Below, in pieces: positions 16,902 through 24,422 of a DNA stretch of 64,000 bases. The notes below the pieces were generated by a model. That model saw only the letters and a list, made by a program, of their open reading frames with translations. It did no database searches and was not told the origin of the DNA. Where the stretch lies: the NCBI RefSeq assembly GCF_039613825.1, contig NZ_CP154826.1, forward strand, positions 2,542,001-2,606,000, given 5' to 3'. The first letter of the stretch is position 1, and each line of letters starts with the position of its first letter. The position numbers were made by a program, and so were the translations under genes. Source of the DNA: Diaminobutyricibacter sp. McL0608 (GTDB lineage Bacteria; Actinomycetota; Actinomycetes; Actinomycetales; Microbacteriaceae).

Positions 16902-17777
16902 GTGAGATTCTCGCACCTCAGCTCCGCCACAGATCGCCATCCACGCTTTGCCGCCGTCGTCGGAGACGGGGCACTCTTTCTCGACGAGGTGATGGACGAG
17001 GCTCCGCGGGATCTGCAGGAGCTCATCGATCGCGGCGACGAGGGTCTCGCCCACGTCCGCGCCGTCGTCGACAACGCTGTGGCCAACCGGACCGAGCTCG
17101 AGCCCGTCCGCGAGTTGCGCCACGCTTCGGCCGTACTGCGCCCGCCGCAGGTGATCGCGATCGGTGCGAACTACGCCGCCCATGCCTCGGAGCTCAAGCT
17201 CCGCAGCGAGAAGGCCGCAACGGTCTTCTCGCTCTGGCCGAACTCCCTGGCCGGACACGAGGGCACCACCTCGTGGCCGGAGGACCTCACGACCCAGGTC
17301 GACTACGAGGCCGAGCTCGGCGTCATCATCGGCAAGCCCGCGCGCGACGTCCCTGTGCGCGATGCGCTCGACTACGTGTGGGGCTACACGGTCGTCAACG
17401 ACATCACCGCACGTGACCTGCAGTTCTCCGAAGCGCAGTGGTCGCGCTGCAAATCGTTCGACGGGTTCACCCCGAACGGACCGGTCGTCGTGACCGCCGA
17501 CGAGATCGCCGACCCGCAGGACCTGTGGCTCACGACCAACGTTGACGGCGCGATCCTGCAGGATGCGTCGACGGCCGACATGGTGCGCAGTGTCGCCGAG
17601 ATCATCGCATTCCTGTCCCGTTCTGCCACCGTGCAGCCCGGCACGCTCATCTCGACGGGGAGCCCGGGGGGCGCGGGTTACTCCCGCACCCCTCCGGTGT
17701 TCCTGCGCGACCGTTCGACCGTGACGGTTTCGATCGGCGGGATCGGCTACCTCACGACGTACTGCCGCGTCACCTGA
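16902..17777 (+). CDS. Fumarylacetoacetate hydrolase family protein
   Basis: The 291-residue protein has a short N-terminal domain and a C-terminal FAH fold. The metal-binding part is QVDYEAELGVIIGK, with the acidic triad completed by VVNDITARDLQ; later come KSFDGFTPNGPVVV and PGTLISTGSPGGAGYSRTPPVFL. Relatives include 2-hydroxyhepta-2,4-dienedioate isomerase, acylpyruvases and oxaloacetate decarboxylases, so the reaction is probably C-C bond cleavage or decarboxylation of a beta-diketo acid. GTG 16902 has no ribosome site but TAGCCT (16890-16895) lies 6 bases upstream. Confidence 0.9.
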   Translation: MRFSHLSSATDRHPRFAAVVGDGALFLDEVMDEAPRDLQELIDRGDEGLAHVRAVVDNAVANRTELEPVRELRHASAVLRPPQVIAIGANYAAHASELKLRSEKAATVFSLWPNSLAGHEGTTSWPEDLTTQVDYEAELGVIIGKPARDVPVRDALDYVWGYTVVNDITARDLQFSEAQWSRCKSFDGFTPNGPVVVTADEIADPQDLWLTTNVDGAILQDASTADMVRSVAEIIAFLSRSATVQPGTLISTGSPGGAGYSRTPPVFLRDRSTVTVSIGGIGYLTTYCRVT

Positions 17778-17803
17778 GCCCGGGCCGAATCGTCCGGGCG
17801 TTC

Positions 17804-17863
17804 ATCCGTTCGCCGAAGATCGACACTGAGCACGCTCCGACGCACGATCTCTGGCGAACGGAT
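17804..17863. terminator. Long near-perfect inverted repeat between convergent genes
   Basis: Two 19-base arms (17804-17822 and 17845-17863) match at 17 of 19 positions around a 22-base loop; the outer 11 pairs ATCCGTTCGCC/GGCGAACGGAT are perfect. It separates the FAH-family gene from aspA. The architecture is like the repeat at 15863-15919 but the sequence differs. Confidence 0.7.
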
Positions 17864-17875
17864 GCGCCGTTCGGC

Positions 17876-19504
17876 TTATTTGATGATCGGGATCGACGTG
17901 GTGATGGCCTCGAGCCCGCTGAGGCGGGCCGGCGAGAGGAGCTTGGTGACTTCTTCGCGGCTCATCAGGTTGGCCTCGACCACCAGATCGGCGACGTTTC
18001 CCCCGGTGAGGAGCGCGGTCTTCGCGAGCGCAGCAGCGGCCGAGTAGCCGATGTGCGGCATCAGCGCCGTGATGACGACGACCGACGAGCCGACCATGGC
18101 ACCGAGTCGTTCCTCGTTCGCCGTGATCCCGTCGATGCAGTTCACGCGCAGCGTGTGGAAGCCCTGGGTCATCCAGGTGATCGACTGCAGCAGCGAATGC
18201 GCGATGACGGGCTCGAACGCGTTGAGCTGGAGCTGGCCGCCCTCGGCCGCCATGGTGACGGTCACATCCGCACCGGCCACCGAGAAGGCGATCTGGTTGA
18301 CGACCTCCGGGATGACCGGGTTGACCTTGCCGGGCATGATGCTCGAGCCGGCCTGCCGCGGCGGCAGGTTGATCTCGCCGAGACCGGCCTGGGGTCCGCT
18401 GGAGAGCAGCCGCAGGTCGTTGCAGATCTTCGACAGCTTGATGGCGGAGCGCTTGAGCGACCCGCTGAACGACATGAAGGCGCCCGCGTCGCTGGTCGAC
18501 TCGATCAGGTCGGGAGCCGTCTCGAGAGGCAGCCCGGTGATCTCGACGAGGTGGCGGCACGCGGCCGCGGCGTAACCGGGGTCGGCCGTGATGCCCGTGC
18601 CGATCGCGGTCGCGCCGAGGTTGATCTCGGCGAGCAGCCACTTGGTCTCGGTGAGACGGGCGTGGTCTTCGGTGAGGGTCGTGGCGAAGCCGTGGAACTC
18701 CTGGCCGAGGGTCATCGGCACCGCATCCTGAAGCTGCGTGCGGCCGACCTTCAGCACGTGACGGAACTCTTCACCTTTGCGCGCGAACGAGTCGCGCAGC
18801 AGCGCGAGCTCGTCAAGCAGGTGAGAGAGGGCGAACGTGAGCGAGATCTTGATCGCCGTCGGGTACGTGTCGTTCGTGCTCTGGCTGCGATTGACGTCGT
18901 CGATCGGGTGCAGATACTGGTACTCGCCCTTGGCGTGGCCGTCGAGCTCGAGGCCGATGTTGGCGATGACCTCGTTGGCGTTCATGTTGGTGGACGTGCC
19001 TGCACCGCCCTGCATCACGCCGACGACGAACTGGTCGTGAAAGCGGCCGTCGATGATGAGCTGGCAGGCGCGGTCGATGAGGTCGGCCTTGTGTGCGTCG
19101 AGGACGCCGATCTCGAGGTTCGCCCGCGCGGCGGCCTGCTTGACGCTCGCGAGCGCGACGATGAGGTCGGGGTAGACGGAGATCGGTCGCTTGGCGATCT
19201 GGAAGTTCTCGAGGGCCCGTGAGGTGTGCACGCCCCAGTAGGCGTCGACCGGGATGTCGCGGGAACCGAGCGAATCGCTTTCGGTCCGGACGGGCCCGTG
19301 CTCTGCTGTCGGTGTCGGAACGTCGGACACGTTCTCAGACGCGTCGATGATGGGGATCGGGGTGGTGCGCGGGGGCGTTGCGGTACTGCCGGGGGTGTTC
19401 ACTTTTGGCTCCATTGCCTGTCGTTGTGCGGTGGCATCGTGTTTCGTCGTCGGCGTGCTCGTGGCTGCCGACGAGTCGACTTTAGCGCGCGAACCTCGGG
19501 ACAT
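17876..19504 (-). CDS. aspA: Aspartate ammonia-lyase
   Basis: This member of the fumarase/aspartase superfamily carries the signature GSSIMPGKVNP and the aspartase-specific opening ESDSLGSRDIPVDAYWGVHTSRALENFQ. It deaminates L-aspartate to fumarate. Homology begins only near residue 74. The first 73 residues are a Ser/Thr/Pro-rich low-complexity extension, so the start is uncertain: ATG 19504 lies 4 bases after the upstream aldehyde dehydrogenase stop, while an alternative ATG at 19414 (residue 31) still leaves a long tail. The close spacing suggests one transcript with the aldehyde dehydrogenase. Confidence 0.93.
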   Translation of the reverse strand: MSRGSRAKVDSSAATSTPTTKHDATAQRQAMEPKVNTPGSTATPPRTTPIPIIDASENVSDVPTPTAEHGPVRTESDSLGSRDIPVDAYWGVHTSRALENFQIAKRPISVYPDLIVALASVKQAAARANLEIGVLDAHKADLIDRACQLIIDGRFHDQFVVGVMQGGAGTSTNMNANEVIANIGLELDGHAKGEYQYLHPIDDVNRSQSTNDTYPTAIKISLTFALSHLLDELALLRDSFARKGEEFRHVLKVGRTQLQDAVPMTLGQEFHGFATTLTEDHARLTETKWLLAEINLGATAIGTGITADPGYAAAACRHLVEITGLPLETAPDLIESTSDAGAFMSFSGSLKRSAIKLSKICNDLRLLSSGPQAGLGEINLPPRQAGSSIMPGKVNPVIPEVVNQIAFSVAGADVTVTMAAEGGQLQLNAFEPVIAHSLLQSITWMTQGFHTLRVNCIDGITANEERLGAMVGSSVVVITALMPHIGYSAAAALAKTALLTGGNVADLVVEANLMSREEVTKLLSPARLSGLEAITTSIPIIK

Positions 19505-19508
19505 GGTG

Positions 19509-20900
19509 TCAGCCGAGCTTCCTGAGCAGACCTCGGATGAACCGGTCTTTTCCGGCTGTGTACGGGGGCGAGATCAATCGGATGGTGTCTGGCTTCAGCG
19601 GCTTGCTGAGCACGGCTTTCTCGTGGCTGAACGTCCGAATCGAGTGGTCGCCGTGGTAGCCGCCCGTTCCACTCTCGCCGACGCCGCCGAAGGGCAGGCC
19701 GGGCACGATGAGATGCGCTGCAGGGATGCCGAATCCGATGGCTCCCGAGCTCGTCTCGGTGAGGAAGCGGCGGCGGACCTTGTCGTTCTCGCTGAAGACG
19801 TAGAGAGCGAGAGGCTTCTCCCCCGCCGTGATCTGGCGGATGGCGTCGTCGAGCCCGCTGACGGTGACGATGGGCAGGATCGGGCCGAAGATCTCGTCCT
19901 GCATGATCGGCGCATCGCGGGGGACGTCCGCGAGCACGGTCGGCGCGAGGTAGCGGGATGCCGTGTCAGTGCTTCCGCCGACCACAGCGCGTCCCGAGTC
20001 GAGCAGCCCGGTCAGCCGTTCGAGGTGCTGCTCGTTGACGATGCGGCCGTAGTCCGGGTTGACGGCGGGATCGTCGCCGTACAGTTCGCGGGTGGCGGCG
20101 GCCAGTGCGGGCTCCAACCTGCGAGCGACCTCAGCCGTGGCCAGGAGGTAGTCGGGCGCGACACAGGTCTGGCCGGCGTTCATGAACTTGCCCCAGGCGA
20201 TCCGTCTCGCCGCGGCCTCGATGTCGACGGTGTCGTCGACATAGACCGGCGACTTGCCGCCCAGTTCGAGCGTGACCGGCGTCAGGTTGGCGACCGCGGC
20301 CGCCATCACGATGCGTCCGACCCGGCTGTTGCCGGTGAAGAAGATGTGGTCGAAACGCTGTGCGAGGAGTTCGGTGGTCTCGGCGACACCGCCCTCGACC
20401 ACGGCGAACGCGCGCTGGTCGAGGTACTGCGGCACCAGGCGCGCGATCGTCGCGGAGGTCGCCGGCGCGAGTTCGCTCGGCTTCATCACGACGGCGTTGC
20501 CCGCCGCGATCGCGCCCACCACCGGCGCGAGCAGCAGCTGCACAGGGTAGTTCCAGGGCGCGATGACGAGGACGACCCCGAGGGGTTCGCGGATGACGGA
20601 TGCGCGGGCCGGCATCACCGCGCCCGGCACGCGGACCGCGCGGGGGCGCAGCCAGGAGCGCAGGTGCTTCAGCGCGTGGTCGATCTCGCCGACGACGAAG
20701 CCGATCTCGGCGAGCTGGGCCTCGGTGGGGTTCTTGGCGAGGTCGCTGTGCAGCGCTTTCTCGAAGTCGCTCCCGTGCTCGATGAGCATGCGCCGGAGTG
20801 CTTTCAACTGGTCGACACGCCAGGCGAAGGGCTTCGTGGTCCCGGCCTCGAACGTCGAACGGAGGCCGGCAGCAGTGCCGGCGATCTCGCCGTGGGTCAT
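19509..20900 (-). CDS. Aldehyde dehydrogenase, class 3-like
   Basis: The 463-residue length and lack of an N-terminal extension fit class 3 NAD(P)-dependent aldehyde dehydrogenases. Key motifs are APWNYPVQLLLAPVVGAIAAGNAVVMKPSE (cofactor loop), the general base in LELGGKSP, the catalytic cysteine in NAGQTCVAPDYLL, and EIFGPILPI. It oxidises medium or long aldehydes. TAGGAT (20907-20912, complement) is 6 bases before the ATG, implying a leaderless start. The aspA start follows after 4 bases. The C-terminus (FIRGLLRKLG) is amphipathic, as in membrane-associated class 3 enzymes. Confidence 0.93.
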   Translation of the reverse strand: MTHGEIAGTAAGLRSTFEAGTTKPFAWRVDQLKALRRMLIEHGSDFEKALHSDLAKNPTEAQLAEIGFVVGEIDHALKHLRSWLRPRAVRVPGAVMPARASVIREPLGVVLVIAPWNYPVQLLLAPVVGAIAAGNAVVMKPSELAPATSATIARLVPQYLDQRAFAVVEGGVAETTELLAQRFDHIFFTGNSRVGRIVMAAAVANLTPVTLELGGKSPVYVDDTVDIEAAARRIAWGKFMNAGQTCVAPDYLLATAEVARRLEPALAAATRELYGDDPAVNPDYGRIVNEQHLERLTGLLDSGRAVVGGSTDTASRYLAPTVLADVPRDAPIMQDEIFGPILPIVTVSGLDDAIRQITAGEKPLALYVFSENDKVRRRFLTETSSGAIGFGIPAAHLIVPGLPFGGVGESGTGGYHGDHSIRTFSHEKAVLSKPLKPDTIRLISPPYTAGKDRFIRGLLRKLG

Positions 20901-20993
20901 GCACCAATCCTAGGTCCGCCAGAGGCATGAACCGGGCAGACGGAGTGGCGTGTGAACGGCACTCGAACGGCCATTCTGTCTAACGGAACCTCG

Positions 20994-21329
20994 TTACTGG
21001 TGGAAGTACGGGACGATGAGGTAGATGCCGTAGAGCACCGCAGCTCCGCAGAGGATGAAGCAGGTGTAGGCGCCCAGCAGCGCCGCACGTTTCTGCCCGT
21101 CTGTCAGAGGGTTCTTCTTCGCCGCCTTGCGTTGCCGTTTCGCGGCTGCGGCGGCCTCCGCGGCGGTCACGACGGTGATCGCATCCGTGAACTCCACGGG
21201 ATCGACCTGTGGTGCTCGGCCCGCAGCCGCCAGCAGTCGGGTACCCAGCGAGTAGAGCCCGACGACGACGCAGGTCGAGACGAGCGAGGCGAACGCCACC
21301 GACAAGAACGATCCCCAGTCGATGATCAT
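20994..21329 (-). CDS. Small membrane protein coupled to the phosphate transporter
   Basis: A 111-residue protein with two hydrophobic spans (about 7-28 and 84-107) flanking an Ala/Lys-rich loop (AAAAAKRQRKAAKKN). No characterised family was recognised. Its ATG overlaps the phosphate transporter stop by four bases (ATGA), so the two are translationally coupled, and it may be an accessory subunit. The loop's strong positive charge predicts both ends outside and the loop in the cytoplasm. Confidence 0.72.
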   Translation of the reverse strand: MIIDWGSFLSVAFASLVSTCVVVGLYSLGTRLLAAAGRAPQVDPVEFTDAITVVTAAEAAAAAKRQRKAAKKNPLTDGQKRAALLGAYTCFILCGAAVLYGIYLIVPYFHQ

Positions 21330-22597
21330 GCGCGCTTCTCCTCAGCGTCGCGCTCAGTGTCGCGCTGGGTGTCGCGCGGCCGCATGCGCTGCTTCGGCCT
21401 CTTCAGCGGCTTGACCTTCTTGATCTTCACGACCGCGCCCGACTGGGCGACCTCGCTCACGCCGGTCACGCCGGACACCGGGCCGCCGGGGCTGACCGCG
21501 TTCGAACTGTCAACGCGGTTGCGGTTCGAGATGATGAAGATGGCGACGATGACGATGACGCCGACCACCATGTCGACGAGGATTCCGATCGGACCGAAGC
21601 TCGCGATCCAGGCCGCGACCCCGCCCACGACGGCTGCAGAGGGAAGGGTCAGCAGCCAGCCGACACCGATTCGGCCTGCCATGCCCCAGCGCACCGATGC
21701 GCCGCGGCGGCCGAGGCCCGAGCCGATCACCGAACCGGATGCGACCTGGGTGGTGGAGAGGGCGAAACCGAGGTGACTCGACGCGAGGATGGTCGCCGCC
21801 GTGCTCGTCTCAGCCGCGAAGCCCTGCGCGGGCTTGATGGCGGTGAGTCCTGTTCCGAGGGTGCGGATGATGCGCCAGCCGCCGGTGTAGGTTCCGAGCG
21901 CGATGGCAAGCGCGCAGGCCGTGATCACCCAGAGTTCGGGTCCGCTCCCGGTCGGCTGCAGGCCGGCCGAGATCAGCGTGAGGGTGATGACACCCATGGT
22001 CTTCTGCGCGTCGTTGGTGCCGTGGGCGAGCGCGACGAGGGACGACGAGAAGATCTGCCCGACGCGGAAGCCGCCGCGGCCATCCGGTCTCCCGTCATAC
22101 CGCCTGGTGACCGCATATGCGAGCTTCGTCGCCGCATAGGCCACGAGGCCGGCGGTGAAGGGCGCGATGATCGCCGGCAGGATCACCTTGTCGAGCACGA
22201 CGACGAAGTCGACGGCCTGGAGGCCGACGCCGACGATCGTCGCACCGATGAGACCTCCGAACAGCGCGTGGCTTGAACTCGAGGGAAGACCGAAGAGCCA
22301 GGTCACCATGTTCCAGATGATCGCGCCGATCAGGCCGGCGAAAATCAGTTCCGGTGTGATCTGGACCCCGCCGGGCCCCTCTTTGATGATGCCGCCCGAG
22401 ATCGTCTTCGCGACCTCCGTCGACAGGAAGGCGCCGACGAGGTTGAGCACAGCTGCAAGGGCGACAGCGACCTTCGGCCGCATCGCTCCGGTCGCGATCG
22501 GCGTCGCCATGGCGTTCGCGGTGTCGTGGAAACCGTTCGTGAAGTCGAAGAACAACGCGAGCACGATGACCAGCACGACGATGAGGGTGAGATCCAC
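21326..22597 (-). CDS. Inorganic phosphate transporter, PiT family
   Basis: The 423-residue protein has the PiT signature GFHDTANAMATPIATGAMRP in the first repeat and its inverted counterpart ALAHGTNDAQKTMGVITL in the second, with about ten membrane spans and GLPSSSSHALFGGLIGA. It takes up phosphate, usually as a metal-phosphate with protons. The C-terminal 60 residues are hydrophilic and Lys/Arg-rich. I used GTG 22597 because GAAGGG lies at the right distance and homology starts there; the frame is open to ATG 22762 but the extra residues are non-homologous. A small membrane protein overlaps its 3' end. Confidence 0.92.
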   Translation of the reverse strand: MDLTLIVVLVIVLALFFDFTNGFHDTANAMATPIATGAMRPKVAVALAAVLNLVGAFLSTEVAKTISGGIIKEGPGGVQITPELIFAGLIGAIIWNMVTWLFGLPSSSSHALFGGLIGATIVGVGLQAVDFVVVLDKVILPAIIAPFTAGLVAYAATKLAYAVTRRYDGRPDGRGGFRVGQIFSSSLVALAHGTNDAQKTMGVITLTLISAGLQPTGSGPELWVITACALAIALGTYTGGWRIIRTLGTGLTAIKPAQGFAAETSTAATILASSHLGFALSTTQVASGSVIGSGLGRRGASVRWGMAGRIGVGWLLTLPSAAVVGGVAAWIASFGPIGILVDMVVGVIVIVAIFIISNRNRVDSSNAVSPGGPVSGVTGVSEVAQSGAVVKIKKVKPLKRPKQRMRPRDTQRDTERDAEEKRA

Positions 22598-22715
22598 CAG
22601 CGCCCTTCTCGTGGAATACCGGGCGTAATTCACCAGGATTTCATGCAAACCGACCGGCGTCGTTCGACAACCACGACGATACTCACATGCCACGCCGCGA
22701 TGGTCAAACTCGTTC

Positions 22716-24389
22716 TCAGACGTGCGGCACGAACTCCTGCCAGGCGACCCGTTTCGTGGCACGCGGATCCGACTCGATCCGGTCGTGCGTGTCGATGATC
22801 AGGGTGAGTCGGTAGTCGTCATCCGACGCGGCGTCGTAGCGCGGCCACGCCGGATCGCGCGGACCGGGCGCCAGGTCCGCTTCTGCCGGGAGCGGGCCGT
22901 CGGGGTCGCCGGTCGCAGCGAAGGCGAGCCACCGCCGCTGCAGCCGTTCGCCTGCCGCGATGAAGGCCCGTCTGCCTCCGAGGGCGGTCATTGCGCGTCC
23001 GAACAGCGAATTCATCCGGTCGAAGACCGCGAACAGCTCCAGTCCGTGGGTAGCGTCGAATCCGAGCACCCGGATCAACCTCGGAGCAATGTCGAACCGA
23101 TAGAAGTGCACCGGCGCGAACTGTGCGTGCCGCTCACCCACCTTGATGCTCGGGTACCAGAACGAGTAATCGCCGCCGAAGTCCGCGGCGGGCCGGCGGT
23201 CCGGCAGTCCCGGGTACTCGCGCTTGATCGCCTTGCGCGTCTTCTTGCGGGTCCGGGAGAAGATCGCCCGGATGCGCGCCGGGGACGTCGCGAGGATGTC
23301 GAGCCGCCCTATGAAAAGCGACCCCTCGCGGTCGTTGGTCCCGATGATGAGCGGCACCGGATGCGCATCCCCGCTCTTGAACGCGTCGAGCGGCCGCATC
23401 GGCAGGTAGTCACCGTCGATCACGGGACAGAGGCAGATGGTTCCCGGGTTCTCATCCGGTGTCCGGAGCTGAAGGGCAGTGGTCGCGCGCACGATGGCGG
23501 CGGTGCCGGCGTGTTCCAGCAGAGTGACCGCATCTTCGGGCGTCGTCGATTCGACGCTCGCCGGGACGACTTCGGCGCTCAGCAGTTCGACGAATTCGCC
23601 CGCCCACTTCGCGGTCAGGTCGGGAAGGTACAGCGCGTTCGGCGGCGCGCTCTGGGCGATGGCGCGGTGGAACAGCCCGCGCGCCGCCGGGGTCGTCATC
23701 AGCGTGGTCACCGCGTTTGCACCGGCCGATTCGCCGAACACCGTCACCCTGCCGGGGTCACCGCCGAACGACCGTATGTTGTCGCGCACCCATTCGAGCG
23801 CGGCCACCTGGTCGCGGAGTCCCAGGTTGCTCTCGAATGGGCGCTCGGGAGTCGAGTAGCGGGTGAAGTCGAGGTAGCCGAGCGCGCCCAGCCGGTAGTT
23901 CATCGCGACGTAGACGATCCCGCCACGTCGCGCGAGAGTTTCGCCATTGCGCGGAACGGAACCGATCGAGCCGACGCTGTAAGCGCCGCCGTGGATGAAC
24001 ACCATCACCGGCGCCGGCTCGGCATAGCCGCCTTCACGCCTGAGCACCTCCAGCGTGAGGCAGTCCTCCCCCATCGGCGTCCCCGGCTTCGCACCGAGGA
24101 ACTGTCCACGGTGCGCCTGCGGCGACACTTTGCCGTGCTCGGCCGCAAGACGCACGCCCTCCCACGGGACCACCGGCTGCGGAGCGCGAAAACGCAGCCG
24201 CCCGATCGGCGGGGCTGCGTAGGGGATGCCGCGCCACGCATCCAGGCCCCGCTCGCGAACACCGCGGACGATTCCGCCGGACACCGGCACTTCGAGCGAA
24301 GAGGTGGTGCGCGTCTCGACGGTCACCCTCCGAGAGTAGACCGCGGACGCTGGATGCTGCGCCCCCCATCGCCTTTGAATCGGCTCCAT
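22716..24389 (-). CDS. Carboxylesterase, type B family
   Basis: The protein has the family opening GVRERGLDAWRGIPYAAPPIGRLRF, the oxyanion loop FIHGGAYSVGS and the nucleophile elbow FGESAGANAV, with the catalytic histidine probably in ATHGLELFAVF. No signal peptide is evident. The start is uncertain: ATG 24389 has a poor ribosome site, and GTG 24326 (residue 22), close to where homology begins, has GGAGG directly abutting it. It lies 33 bases after the DUF3516 helicase stop, so it may be co-transcribed with it, without an obvious functional link. Confidence 0.9.
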   Translation of the reverse strand: MEPIQRRWGAQHPASAVYSRRVTVETRTTSSLEVPVSGGIVRGVRERGLDAWRGIPYAAPPIGRLRFRAPQPVVPWEGVRLAAEHGKVSPQAHRGQFLGAKPGTPMGEDCLTLEVLRREGGYAEPAPVMVFIHGGAYSVGSIGSVPRNGETLARRGGIVYVAMNYRLGALGYLDFTRYSTPERPFESNLGLRDQVAALEWVRDNIRSFGGDPGRVTVFGESAGANAVTTLMTTPAARGLFHRAIAQSAPPNALYLPDLTAKWAGEFVELLSAEVVPASVESTTPEDAVTLLEHAGTAAIVRATTALQLRTPDENPGTICLCPVIDGDYLPMRPLDAFKSGDAHPVPLIIGTNDREGSLFIGRLDILATSPARIRAIFSRTRKKTRKAIKREYPGLPDRRPAADFGGDYSFWYPSIKVGERHAQFAPVHFYRFDIAPRLIRVLGFDATHGLELFAVFDRMNSLFGRAMTALGGRRAFIAAGERLQRRWLAFAATGDPDGPLPAEADLAPGPRDPAWPRYDAASDDDYRLTLIIDTHDRIESDPRATKRVAWQEFVPHV

Positions 24390-24422
24390 CCCGCGTGCGC
24401 CGGGGCGGACCGGGACGCCAGG

